Source: Streptomyces sp. CB02056 (GTDB lineage: Bacteria; Actinomycetota; Actinomycetes; Streptomycetales; Streptomycetaceae). Taken from it: a DNA stretch of 64,000 nt. Every line of letters begins with the position of its first letter. Position 1 is the first letter of the stretch. The notes under the pieces were generated by a model. It had not been told where the DNA came from, made no database searches, and was given only the letters and a program-made list of their open reading frames with translations. The position numbers were made by a program, and so were the translations under genes. Shown in pieces: positions 34,871-45,868 of this stretch. The stretch spans positions 536,610-600,609 of the forward strand of contig NZ_LIPD01000004.1 in NCBI RefSeq assembly GCF_001905545.1, written 5' to 3'.

Positions 34871-35770
34871 TCAGTGCTGGTGGCCGGCCGGGGCGGCGGC
34901 GCCTTCCGTCGTCACGGTGAAGGCCGCCGTGTGGACGGTGTCCTGGTGCTTGAAGTCCAGGAAGAGGCGGTAGCTGCCGGGGCTCGGGGCGGTGGTGGTG
35001 AAGCCGATCTCCGGGCCCGGGGTGCCGGTGTCCGGGTGGACGTGCAGGTAGGCGAGGTCGCCGGCGCGCAGGGCGACGAGGTGGCCGTACGCGCCGAGGT
35101 AGGGCTGGAGGTCGGTGACCGGCCGGCCGTCCTTGCTGACGCCGAGGGTGAGCGTGCCGCTGCGCCCGGGCGTGAGGTCGCCGCCGAGGGTGACGGTGTA
35201 GCCGTCGACGGTGACGGTCCGTCCGGTCTCCGGCAGCGGGGCGGGCCGCAGGTCGCCCGCGGCGTGCAGGTCGGCGCCGAGGGTGAGCCCCTCGGTCGCC
35301 CCGGCCGGGGTGAAGTCCGCGAAGACCCGGTACTCCCCGGCGGCGGGGACGGCGGTCTGGGCGCTCCAGGTGCCGTCGGCGGCGAGGGTCGGGTGCAGGT
35401 GCTGGAAGGTCGACAGGTCGCGCGGGGCGACGATCAGGTGCAGGTCCTTCTCGTGCTGCTGCTGGTAGGCGGTGACGGGCTTGCCGTCCGTGCCGAGGAT
35501 GCGGAAGCGCAGGTCGGTGGGGGAGCCGGCGGTCACGAACGGGTTCTCGACGCTGAGCGTGTAGCCGCGTTCGGAGACCTGCAGCCCGCCGGGCAGGTGC
35601 TCGGCGCCGCCGTCCGTCGGCTCCGCGCCGTGCCCGGCGTGCCCGCCGTGCGCGGCGGTGGCGGGCTTGGGGGAGGGGCCGTTGCCGGTGGCGTGGCCGA
35701 CGCCGAGGGCGAGGCCGAAGGCGGCGGCGAGCCCGGCGGTGAAGGCGGTGATGCGCAGCGGGGTGTTCAT
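34871..35770 (-). CDS. Exported His-rich copper-associated protein
   Basis: A 299-residue protein with a signal-like N-terminus (MNTPLRITAFTAGLAAAFGL) and His-rich segments (AHGGHAGHGAEPTDGG and AGHQH at the end). The body holds two repeats of a beta domain (VSERGYTLSVENPFVTAG and TVTVDGYTVTLGGDLTPG), each with an HLHP- or HVHP-type motif (FQHLHP; LHVHPD), likely metal ligands. It is transcribed with csoR copy 2 (67-base gap) beside copA, so it is probably a periplasm-side copper binder. GAGGAG lies upstream of the ATG. Confidence 0.82.
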   Translation of the reverse strand: MNTPLRITAFTAGLAAAFGLALGVGHATGNGPSPKPATAAHGGHAGHGAEPTDGGAEHLPGGLQVSERGYTLSVENPFVTAGSPTDLRFRILGTDGKPVTAYQQQHEKDLHLIVAPRDLSTFQHLHPTLAADGTWSAQTAVPAAGEYRVFADFTPAGATEGLTLGADLHAAGDLRPAPLPETGRTVTVDGYTVTLGGDLTPGRSGTLTLGVSKDGRPVTDLQPYLGAYGHLVALRAGDLAYLHVHPDTGTPGPEIGFTTTAPSPGSYRLFLDFKHQDTVHTAAFTVTTEGAAAPAGHQH

Positions 35771-35836
35771 GGCGGCGTTTCTCCTCGTGATGCGGGACGG
35801 CAGGACGGCAGGACAGAAGGGGGACGGGCCGGGCGC

Positions 35837-36118
35837 TCAGGCCCGCATGAGCCGGGCGATGGCCTGGGTGGCCTCGGCGACCTTGGCGTCCGCCTCGGCC
35901 CCGCCGCCCGCGATGGCGTCGTGGACGCAGTGGGCGAGGTGGGAGTCGAGCAGCTGTAGCGCCACGGACTGGAGGGCCTTGGTGGCGGCGGAGACCTGGG
36001 TGAGCGTGTCGATGCAGTAGGTGTCGGTGTCGACCATGCGCTGGAGGCCGCGGATCTGGCCCTCGACGCGGCGCAGGCGGCGCAGGAGCTGGTCCTTGTC
36101 GTTGTGGTAGCCGGCCAT
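35837..36118 (-). CDS. csoR: Copper-sensing repressor CsoR (copy 2)
   Basis: A 93-residue CsoR beginning MAGYHNDKDQLLRRLRRVEG, with ligands C35 (TYCID), H60 (LLDSH) and C64 (LAHC). It is about 70% identical to copy 1 by eye. The start has GAGGAGG upstream. It is divergent from copA with CsoR operators in the gap, and its leader holds a decamer tandem repeat (36151-36240). Confidence 0.93.
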   Translation of the reverse strand: MAGYHNDKDQLLRRLRRVEGQIRGLQRMVDTDTYCIDTLTQVSAATKALQSVALQLLDSHLAHCVHDAIAGGGAEADAKVAEATQAIARLMRA

Positions 36119-36150
36119 GGGGTCCTCCTCGGGTTCCGGCGGGGGCTCGG

Positions 36151-36240
36151 TGCGACGTGATGCGACTTGATGCGGCTCGACGCGCCTTGGTGCGCCTTGG
36201 TGCGTCTCGATGCGGCTCGACGCCGCTCGATGCCCACGAG
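36151..36240. repeat. Decamer tandem repeat in csoR leader
   Basis: Eight to nine tandem copies of a 10-bp unit close to TGCGnCTnGA run from 36151 to about 36240 in register, e.g. TGCGACTTGA, TGCGGCTCGA, TGCGCCTTGG. They lie between the CsoR operator at 36244 and csoR, so they would be in its mRNA leader or spacer DNA with a 10-bp helical period. Confidence 0.85.
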
Positions 36241-36243
36241 TGA

Positions 36244-36379
36244 ATACCCCATGGGGGTATCAAGTCAAGCAGTCGCCGCCCCCGAAAAATACGGGCAGGG
36301 GGTATCCGTCAGGTCTTGCGGACGATACCCCTCAGGGGTATAAATGAACCCGGCACCGCCCGATACCCCCCATGGGTAC
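36244..36379. promoter_or_regulatory. Three CsoR operators and divergent copA/csoR promoters
   Basis: Operator 1, 36244-36260 (ATACCCCATGGGGGTAT); operator 2, 36325-36341 (ATACCCCTCAGGGGTAT, perfect palindrome); operator 3, 36363-36379 (ATACCCCCCATGGGTAC). TTGCGG at 36316-36321 and TATAAA at 36339-36344, 17 bp apart, flank operator 2 as the copA promoter. On the minus strand TTGACT and TATTCA flank operator 1 as the csoR promoter. A half-site GGGGGTAT lies near 36300. Confidence 0.85.
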
Positions 36380-36429
36380 GAGGGCCCGGCCGCCGAACGT
36401 ACCGCACGACGACGTCACGAGGAGCGACG

Positions 36430-38676
<2,247 letters not shown>

Positions 38677-38736
38677 GCAGCTGAGCCGCGGAGCCGCCGG
38701 GCCGGTCCGCACCGCCGGGCCGCTCCCACCGCCGGG

Positions 38737-38775
38737 CCGAGGCCCCGGAACCCCACGAGGGTTCCGGGGCCTCGG
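38737..38775. terminator. copA terminator
   Basis: Arms 38737-38753 and 38759-38775 pair perfectly over 17 bp with a 5-nt loop. Confidence 0.8.
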
Positions 38776-38838
38776 TGCGCGCCGCCGCCGCAGACCCTGG
38801 CCGACCAGCGCCGATCGCCCGCGACTAGAGTCCGACCC

Positions 38839-39381
38839 ATGGACGAAGACACCGCGCTCTGGCACCGGATCGCCGACCTCCTGCCCGCCGACGCCGCCCA
38901 GGGCGTCAAGGACTGCCGGGCGGTCGGCGAGCAGGAGAGCGGGCTCGGCCTGCTGGTCGAGGGCCTGCTCGCCCGCCAGATCCCGATCGGCGGCACGGAC
39001 CGGGCGCAGATCTCCGTGCTCACCGAGGAGTGGGGGGAGCGCGAGCGGCTCGCCCCCGGCCTGCTGCGCTGCCCGGGCGACGGCGCGCCCGCCCCGGTAC
39101 GGCTGCTGGACGGCGAGCGCGACGAGGCCGAGGTGGTGACGGGATGGAGCGAACCGGAGCTGGCCGACCTGGTCCTCGTCCCGTGGATCGGGTGCACCCG
39201 CTGCGGCCGGACCCTGCTGCGCGCCCACACCTGGGAGCCCTGGGACGACTTCTCGTACCACGCCGAGCGCTACGTGATCAGCACGCCGGACGGCCGCCGG
39301 GCGGAACGGATCCTCCCGCGGGACGCCGCCAGGGCGGCCTTCGCCGAGCTCCTCCACGGCTGCCCGGAAGCCACGGCCTGA
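38839..39381 (+). CDS. Uncharacterised protein with CxxC pair, 180 aa
   Basis: A 180-residue soluble, acidic protein from ATG 38839. It has an IGCTRCGRTLLR CxxC pair in the middle and YHAERYVISTPDGRRAERI near the end. Family not recognised. Just past its stop, 39395-39421 repeats its C-terminal codons (GCPEA block) out of frame, a small duplication of the gene end. It precedes the convergent kinase gene. Confidence 0.6.
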   Translation: MDEDTALWHRIADLLPADAAQGVKDCRAVGEQESGLGLLVEGLLARQIPIGGTDRAQISVLTEEWGERERLAPGLLRCPGDGAPAPVRLLDGERDEAEVVTGWSEPELADLVLVPWIGCTRCGRTLLRAHTWEPWDDFSYHAERYVISTPDGRRAERILPRDAARAAFAELLHGCPEATA

Positions 39382-39426
39382 CCCCTCCGACGAACTGCTC
39401 CAGGGCTGCCCGGAAGCGCACCGACG

Positions 39427-41241
39427 CTAACCCTCCTCCGGCAGCTCCACCGCCTGCCAGCGGTACGCCGCGTCCTCCTGCCACACCTGCAACTCGCCCT
39501 CCACCACCGCCGCCAGGCACAGCCGCCAGTCGTCGCCGATGGCCAGCGCGACCCGGGTGGCCGGGCGCAGCGTGGGCCGCCACCAGCGCGGCCGGCGGGA
39601 CGCGCCGCCGGCCGGCAGCCGCAGCCGTACGCCGCCCGCTCCGGCCAGTGCGACGGTCGGGCCGCCGCGGTGGCCCACCATGGCGAGGCCGAGCGAGGGC
39701 TCGCCGTCGCCGATCTCCGTTCCGGCCTCCGTTCCCGCCCCGGCTGTCCCCGCCCCCGCGCCCAGCGTGTGCAGCTGGACGGAGCCGTCCGCCCGCAGCA
39801 CGGCGGCCTGCGGTCCGGCGGAGGTGCGGGCCAGCGCCCCGGCGCGCAGCGGACCGGCCGGGCCCACCGGGACGGGCGGTCGGGCGGCGCCGGGCCGCCA
39901 GCTCAGCAGCCGTTCGCGGTGCTCGACCAGCAGCAGCCAGCTGCCGGGCCGCTCCTCCTCGGCGGCGAGCACCCGGTCGGCCGGGCAGCCGGGGTGCTCC
40001 TGGCCGGTGAGGGTGCGGCCGGGCGCCCAGCGGTACGAGCGCAGCGCGCCGCCGACGGCCGCCCACACCGTCATCTCCCCGGCCGAACCGACCGCGCCCG
40101 CCAGGCCGTTGACCCCGCGCGCGGCCTCCCACCAGCCCGCGGCCGTACCGACCCACAGGGTGCCGCCGCGGTCCTCGGCGCAGACCACCAGCTCGCCCGG
40201 GTGTCCGGCCCAGCCGGCCGTCAACTCCCGTACGGCGGAGAGGCCCTGGCCTGCCGGGAGGGCCCGGCCGGGGCTGCCGGGCCCGGTCAGCGCGGTGCCG
40301 TCGGCGCCGCCGGTGACCACCAGCGGGCGCCCGGCCGGGTCGGGCAGCACGGCCAGGCCTGCGGTACGGGCCACCGGCCGGTGGGCGCGCAGCAGTTCAC
40401 GGCCCCGGGCGGCCCACGGGCCGAGCGGGGCGGGGCGGCGGTCCGGGTCGCGGGCCAGCGGCTCGCAGGCCCAGCGCGCCAACTCCTCGCCGTAGCCCGC
40501 CGCCAGCAGTTCGGCGCGGGCCTGTTCGGCGGCCAGCCGGTGGTCCAGGCGGCCGTGGTCGGGCAGCAACAGGGTACGGGCGAGGGTGCCGACCGCGAAC
40601 AGGTCCTTGGCGGTGGTCGGGAAGCCGCCGACCTGCTCGGCCTCCGGCGGGACGTGCCCGGGGGTGAACACCGCGACGGTCAGGGCGTGGTCCAGCGGGG
40701 CGAGGAAGGTCAGGTCGATCAGCTTGACCTGCCCCTGGCCGTCCACCAGGACGTTGGCGGGGGAGATGTCGCGGTGCACCCAGCGCTTGCGGTGCAGCTC
40801 GTCGACGATCCGGCAGAGCCGGGCCAGCACCTCGGCCACCGCCGGCGGGCCGCCGCGCTGGCCGCGCGCCCAGGTGTGCAGCGGCACGCCCTCGACCCAG
40901 GGCGAGATCTGGTAGCCCAGCAGCGCGCCGCCGGGCGGGGTGCCGGGCCGGTGCGGGGAGGGGCCGAGCAGGAAGCTGGGCACGACCAGGTCGGTGACGC
41001 CCAGCCGGTGCGCGTTGTGCGAGACGTCGTCCCAGCGGCCGAGCCAGCGCCGCACCTCGCCCGGGTCGCGCTCCAGCATGATCTTCGCGGCGACCAGTTC
41101 CTTGCGCCCGTTGTGCCCGGTGCGGACCGCCCGCCACACCTCGGCCTCGCCGCCCCGGTGGTGGAACTCCAGGAGTTCGTACTGCTCGGGGTCGAACTCC
41201 GGCCCGAACCGGAGCCCGGGCACCCAACGCGACTCCGACAC
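39427..41241 (-). CDS. Protein kinase with DLT activation motif and C-terminal beta-propeller-like region
   Basis: A 604-residue protein from GTG 41241. The N-terminal ~275 residues are a Ser/Thr kinase fold: a glycine loop HRGGEAEVWRA (about 29-39), catalytic Lys K53 (VAAKIML), HRDISPAN with D158 and N163, and D176 in LIDLTFL, where DFG has become DLT. VPPEAEQVG gives the PPE. The C-terminal half has repeated GTALTGPG, GTLWVGTAA and SVQLHTLG strands, like a beta-propeller sensor, and no transmembrane segment is seen. It is divergent from the TPR-Hsp70 operon and is probably its kinase. Confidence 0.75.
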   Translation of the reverse strand: MSESRWVPGLRFGPEFDPEQYELLEFHHRGGEAEVWRAVRTGHNGRKELVAAKIMLERDPGEVRRWLGRWDDVSHNAHRLGVTDLVVPSFLLGPSPHRPGTPPGGALLGYQISPWVEGVPLHTWARGQRGGPPAVAEVLARLCRIVDELHRKRWVHRDISPANVLVDGQGQVKLIDLTFLAPLDHALTVAVFTPGHVPPEAEQVGGFPTTAKDLFAVGTLARTLLLPDHGRLDHRLAAEQARAELLAAGYGEELARWACEPLARDPDRRPAPLGPWAARGRELLRAHRPVARTAGLAVLPDPAGRPLVVTGGADGTALTGPGSPGRALPAGQGLSAVRELTAGWAGHPGELVVCAEDRGGTLWVGTAAGWWEAARGVNGLAGAVGSAGEMTVWAAVGGALRSYRWAPGRTLTGQEHPGCPADRVLAAEEERPGSWLLLVEHRERLLSWRPGAARPPVPVGPAGPLRAGALARTSAGPQAAVLRADGSVQLHTLGAGAGTAGAGTEAGTEIGDGEPSLGLAMVGHRGGPTVALAGAGGVRLRLPAGGASRRPRWWRPTLRPATRVALAIGDDWRLCLAAVVEGELQVWQEDAAYRWQAVELPEEG

Positions 41242-41388
41242 TCGACCCCCGACGGTTGACCGCTGTTGACGCGCCGGTTCAGGTACCGCCGGTGCGCTGC
41301 TGGCTGTGCTGCCGTTCCGCTCCCGACGAGCTGCTGCTGTGCTGCTGTCGTACGGCTGCCGCGCTGCCCAGGATAGTGCGCTTTCCTG

Positions 41389-41416
41389 TTCGGCTGTCCG
41401 ATCGAGGGCCTATTCT
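41389..41416 (+). promoter_or_regulatory. Promoter candidate for the TPR-Hsp70 operon
   Basis: TTCGGC at 41389-41394 and TATTCT at 41411-41416 are 16 bp apart, 100 bases before ATG 41516 in the 274-bp divergent gap. On the minus strand TATCCT (41375-41370) could serve the kinase. No HAIR or CIRCE heat-shock operator was seen. Confidence 0.45.
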
Positions 41417-41515
41417 GATGGCGCCCGAGCAACATCACGACACGACGTCAACTCATGATCTCCAGAAGCCAGTTGGTCATGGGATGGATGGTGTCCGAAC
41501 CCAGGGGGACGGTGC

Positions 41516-44500
41516 ATGGCGCTGTTAGCGGTGCTGCTGGTCGTGGTGGCGCTGGCCGGTGCGGCGGCCGCCGTCGTGCTGGCCCGCCGCCGTCGGGCCC
41601 TGGACGCCGCGACGGTGGCGAGGGAACTGGCCGCCGCCGCCGCCCGGCTCGCCGCCGGCCGGGACGCCCAGGCCCGCCGCCGCTACGCCCGGCTGGCCCG
41701 CCGACTCGCCGACGCGCCAGGGGAGTTGGGCCCGCAGCGCGGCCTCGCCCTGCTCGGCCAGGCCGAGGCCACCGTCCCCACCGGCGACCAGGAGGCCACC
41801 CTCGCCCTGCACCGCGAGGCCTACCCGCTGCTCGCCGACCCGGCCCGGCAACTGCCCCGGTGGAGCCTGCGCCTGCTCGCCGAGGAGCGGCTGCGGGCCC
41901 CCGACGGCGACCTCGGCCCGCTGTTCGCCCACCTCCAGGCCACCGCCGCCGGCCCCGAGCCCGGCGCGGAGGCCGAGACCGTCGCCCGCACCGTCGACTG
42001 GCTCCAGCACCGCTGCCGCGACGGCGCCCCCGAGCAGCGCGAGGACACCACCGCCCGCGCCCTCGCCGCCCTGCCCGGCCGGGACTGGCCGGTGCTCGCC
42101 CGGGCCGCCCTGCTGCGCGCCACCGACCGGGCCGCCGAGGCCGAGGCCCTGCTCGCCGCCGCGGCCCCCTCCGGCAGCGCCGAACTCTGGTTCCGCTGGG
42201 GCGCCCAGCTCTACACCCTGCACCGCGACGAACCCGCCGTCGCCGCCTTCGACGAGGCGCTGCGCCGCGGCCCCGGCGAACCCTCCCCGTGGGGGCGCGG
42301 CCCGGCCCTGCGCACCGACGGCCTGCTCTTCCGCGGGCTGGCCCGCCAGCGCCTCGGCGCCACCGAGGCGGCCTGGGCCGACCTCGCGGCCGCCGCCGGC
42401 GAGAGCCCGGCCGACCCCCGCCCCCGCTACGCCCTCGGCCGGCTCGCCCTGCTGCTCGGCGCCGACGAGCGGGCCCGGGAGCAGTTCACCGCCGCCCTGA
42501 CCGTCCGGCCCGGCTTCGCCCCGGCCCGGTTCGGCCTCGCCCTGGTGCACGAGCGCGCCGAACGCCCCGCCGAGGCCGCCGCCGACTACCGGGCCGGCCT
42601 CGGCGCGGCCCCCGACTGGCGCCCCGCCCGGGTCCGGCTCGGCGCCGCCCTGCTCGCCGCCGGGCGGGCCGAGGAGGCCGAGCCGCTCCTGCGCGCCGAG
42701 GCCGACACCGGGGCCGCCGCCGGGGCCGCCGCCGGTACCCGGGCCGGCACCGAACCGGGCACCCGCTGGACCGCCGTCGCCGCCTTCCACCACGGCCTCG
42801 CCCTCGCCCGCACCGGCGACCCGGCCGGCGCCCTCACCCGCTGGGAGGCACTGGACGACGAGGACCTGCGCCCCCGCCGGGCCCTGGCCCGCGACCGGCT
42901 CGCCCGCACCCGGCTGGACACCGACCCGACGGCCGCCCGCGAACTCTGGCAGCGGGCCACCGCCGAGCACCCGGACGCCCCCGGCTACCGCGCCGCGCTG
43001 CGCGAAGCCGCCCTGCGCGAGGCCGCCCACCTGCTGGTCACCGGCCGCGACCACGCCGAACCGCGCCGCCGCGCCGCCGCCGCACTCGCCCTCGCCGACA
43101 CCCTGCCCGGCGCCCTCACCCACCGCCAGGCCCGGCTGCGCGCCGCCCTCGCCCTGGCCGAGGGCACCCCGGAGCCGGTCGCCGCCCTGCTCGACGCCGA
43201 CCACGGCCCGCGCGACCGCTACCACCTGGCCGCCGTCGCCCTGCTGGCCGGCCGCCCGGCCCGGACGATCGCCCTGCTCGGCCCGCCCGACCCGGCCGGC
43301 GACCCGGCGACCGCCCGGCTGCGCGCCCTGCTCGCCGAACGGGCCGGCAACTGGGCCGCCGCCCTGGACTGGTACCGGCACTTCCTCACCTCCGGCACGG
43401 CCGCGGCGGAGCCGGCCGGCGACTGCGCGCTCTGCGACCGCCCCGCCACCGGCACCTGCGGCGGCTGCGGCCGCGAGGCCTGCCCCGACCACCAGCACGC
43501 CCCCGAGGCCGCCGCCCCGCCCCGCTGCGTCCGCTGCTCCGCCCCCGCGCTGCGCGCCGTCCTCGACTGCGCCCGCCGGGCCGGCACCCCCGAGCAGGCC
43601 GAACCGGTGCTCGCCCGCTGGGCCGTGGCGCTCGGCGACGGCGCCGCGGCCGTGCCCGTCCGGACCGACCTCGCCCTGCTGCGCGCCGAACTCGGCCGCC
43701 TGGACGAGGCCCTGGCCGGGGTGCCCGCCGAGGCCGGGGCGGCCCGCGCGGCCGTCCTGGTCCGCCGGGCCGGCGCCGCCCTCGCCGCCGGTCGGCTCGG
43801 CCAGGCCGCCGTCGACCTGCGCCAGGCGCTCCAGCCCGTCCCCGGCGACGGGGTGCCGGGGCGTGAGGTGCCGGGCCGTGAGCGGGTGGCCGGCGCGCTC
43901 GCCCTGCTCGCCGAGCACGAGGCGCACCAGGCCGTCCTCGACGGCCGCCACCGCGAGGCCTGGGAGGCCTACCGCGAGCTGCTGCTCAGGGACCCGGCCC
44001 ACCCCCGGGTGCTGCACGCGCTCGGCCTGGCCGGCTACCGGCTCGCCGCCGGTGCCTCCGATGCTGCCGAAACCGCCGATGCCGCCTCCGATGCCGACGC
44101 CGCCGCCGACGGTCCTGACGCCCTTGGCCAGGAGGTCTGGGCCTGGACGATCGGCAGCCTCGTCGCCGCCCTGCACCAGCCCGAGCTGTGGGCCGAGTCC
44201 GCCCGGACCACCGGCCGCACCGCCGAGCCCCAGCGGCTGGCCGCCGCCCGTACCGGACTGCTCGACCGCCTCCGCGACGACCTGCGCGCCCTGGACCGGG
44301 CCGCCGGGCGCAGCGGGGACGAGGTCACCGCCTGGACGCTGCGCCTCGGCCTGGAGACCCACTGCGCGGACGCGCTCGCCCAGGAGGACGTCCGGATCAC
44401 CCTGCCCGGCCGCCCGGCCCGCCGCCTCGCGCTCGGCCCGACCCTCGACCGGCTGCTGCGCGCCGAGCCCGGAGCGGACGGCTGGGCCGAGGCCTTCGAG

Positions 44501-45742
44501 CAGGCCGTCCGGCCCTGGCGGCAGCGCCCGGCCGGCCCCGACGCGCCCGCTCCCACCCGGGCCCTCGGCCTGTTCGGCGAACTCGGCCCGCAGCGCTACC
44601 TGCAGCTCCAGGGCCGGCAGGCCGCCGCCGTCGCCGCCCTGGACGCGGTGCCCGAGCAGCGGCGCGGCGAGGACTGGCAGGAACTGCTCGGCGAGTCCCT
44701 GGTCAGCCAGGCCCGCGAGCACCACCGCAACCAGGACTGGCGCGAGGCCCTGGACAGCCTCTCCCGCGCCCGGGCCGTCCCCGGCGCCAGGCTGCCCGCC
44801 GACGCCGCCGCGATCGCCGCCGAGTCCGGGGTCCGGGCCGCCCGCGCGCTGCTCAAGAACAGCCTGGACGACCAGGCCGGAGCCGCCGAACTCCTGGAGA
44901 AGGCCCTGGCGTTGGCCCCCGACGACCCCGAGGTGCGGGGCGACCTCGGCGCCACCTACGCGCAGTGGGCGCGCAAGATCAACAACGAGGACAAGGACTA
45001 CTCCCGCGCCCTCGGGCTGCTGGAGAAGAGCCTGGAGCTGGTCCCCGGCGACCCGACCGCCCGGCACTTCCTGGAGGCCGCCCTCGGCAACCGGGCCGGC
45101 CAGCTCAGCCACCCCGACGCCACCGACGCGGAACTGGAGGAGGCCGCCGGCGCCTGGCGGGCGCTCGTCGAACTCAACCCCGACCCCGACCACCGGATCG
45201 GCCTGATCTTCGTCCTGCGCCAGCTCGCCCGCTCGGCCGCCTTCGCCGACGACCACCGGCGCGCCGTCGCGTGGATGGCCGAGGCGCTGCGCGCCGACCC
45301 GGAGTGGGAGGGCGGGGTCGAGCACGAGGCCCCGCGCCGGGTCTCGGTGCTGATCGCCAACCACGTGGTGGATGCGATGCAGGACAAGCCGTTCGCGGAC
45401 CAGGCCGCGATGCTCGAGAAGGCCAGGTCCTACGACGACTCGACCGACATCCGCCGCCTGATGGTCAGCCTCTGGCGCGGCAAGGCCATCAGCCACTACG
45501 AGGCCCGCCGCTACCGGGCGGCGATCAAGCTGCTGGAGGAGGCGCTCGAACTGTCCGGCACCCAGGAGGACACCGACCAGCTGTGCCGCGAACTCGGCAT
45601 CGTCTACGGCTCGTTCGCCGTCCAGCAGGCCAACGCCCGGAAACTGCGCGAGGCCAAGGAGCTGGCCCGCACGGCCGTCGAGTACAGCCCGGACGACCCT
45701 GAGCTGCACGCCATGCAGATGCGGATCAGGTCGCTCTACTGA
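41516..45742 (+). CDS. Membrane-anchored TPR protein with zinc module, 1408 aa
   Basis: A single N-terminal membrane segment (MALLAVLLVVVALAGAAAAV) anchors the protein; the rest is cytoplasmic. Tetratricopeptide-like helical pairs fill most of the length (LWFRWGAQLYTLHRDEPAVA, LARQRLGATEAAWADLAAAA and a C-terminal set ending YSPDDPELHAM). Near residues 635-675 there is a zinc module: CALCDRPATGTCGGCGREAC followed by PDHQ and CVRC. AGGGGG precedes the ATG. It starts the operon with J-like, GrpE-like, Hsp70 and zinc-ribbon genes and may be its scaffold. Confidence 0.72.
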   Translation: MALLAVLLVVVALAGAAAAVVLARRRRALDAATVARELAAAAARLAAGRDAQARRRYARLARRLADAPGELGPQRGLALLGQAEATVPTGDQEATLALHREAYPLLADPARQLPRWSLRLLAEERLRAPDGDLGPLFAHLQATAAGPEPGAEAETVARTVDWLQHRCRDGAPEQREDTTARALAALPGRDWPVLARAALLRATDRAAEAEALLAAAAPSGSAELWFRWGAQLYTLHRDEPAVAAFDEALRRGPGEPSPWGRGPALRTDGLLFRGLARQRLGATEAAWADLAAAAGESPADPRPRYALGRLALLLGADERAREQFTAALTVRPGFAPARFGLALVHERAERPAEAAADYRAGLGAAPDWRPARVRLGAALLAAGRAEEAEPLLRAEADTGAAAGAAAGTRAGTEPGTRWTAVAAFHHGLALARTGDPAGALTRWEALDDEDLRPRRALARDRLARTRLDTDPTAARELWQRATAEHPDAPGYRAALREAALREAAHLLVTGRDHAEPRRRAAAALALADTLPGALTHRQARLRAALALAEGTPEPVAALLDADHGPRDRYHLAAVALLAGRPARTIALLGPPDPAGDPATARLRALLAERAGNWAAALDWYRHFLTSGTAAAEPAGDCALCDRPATGTCGGCGREACPDHQHAPEAAAPPRCVRCSAPALRAVLDCARRAGTPEQAEPVLARWAVALGDGAAAVPVRTDLALLRAELGRLDEALAGVPAEAGAARAAVLVRRAGAALAAGRLGQAAVDLRQALQPVPGDGVPGREVPGRERVAGALALLAEHEAHQAVLDGRHREAWEAYRELLLRDPAHPRVLHALGLAGYRLAAGASDAAETADAASDADAAADGPDALGQEVWAWTIGSLVAALHQPELWAESARTTGRTAEPQRLAAARTGLLDRLRDDLRALDRAAGRSGDEVTAWTLRLGLETHCADALAQEDVRITLPGRPARRLALGPTLDRLLRAEPGADGWAEAFEQAVRPWRQRPAGPDAPAPTRALGLFGELGPQRYLQLQGRQAAAVAALDAVPEQRRGEDWQELLGESLVSQAREHHRNQDWREALDSLSRARAVPGARLPADAAAIAAESGVRAARALLKNSLDDQAGAAELLEKALALAPDDPEVRGDLGATYAQWARKINNEDKDYSRALGLLEKSLELVPGDPTARHFLEAALGNRAGQLSHPDATDAELEEAAGAWRALVELNPDPDHRIGLIFVLRQLARSAAFADDHRRAVAWMAEALRADPEWEGGVEHEAPRRVSVLIANHVVDAMQDKPFADQAAMLEKARSYDDSTDIRRLMVSLWRGKAISHYEARRYRAAIKLLEEALELSGTQEDTDQLCRELGIVYGSFAVQQANARKLREAKELARTAVEYSPDDPELHAMQMRIRSLY

Positions 45743-45868
45743 CGGCAACCGCACGGCAGTCGGGAGCGTCCTGGACCGTACGCCGAAGACCGTACGCCGC
45801 AGGCCGAGCCGTCACCCGAAGCGCCGACCGAACCGCCACCGCCACCGTGAGGAGAGAGACCGCCCGCC

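Noticed and set aside
36151..36240. Decamer array as a CRISPR
   Set aside because: The units are contiguous 10-mers without spacers, unlike CRISPR repeats of 24-37 bp.
41525..45754. 1409-residue antisense frame opposite the TPR gene
   Set aside because: It mirrors the codon positions of the TPR gene; the TPR frame has domains and a ribosome site, while the antisense is low-complexity Gly/Arg.
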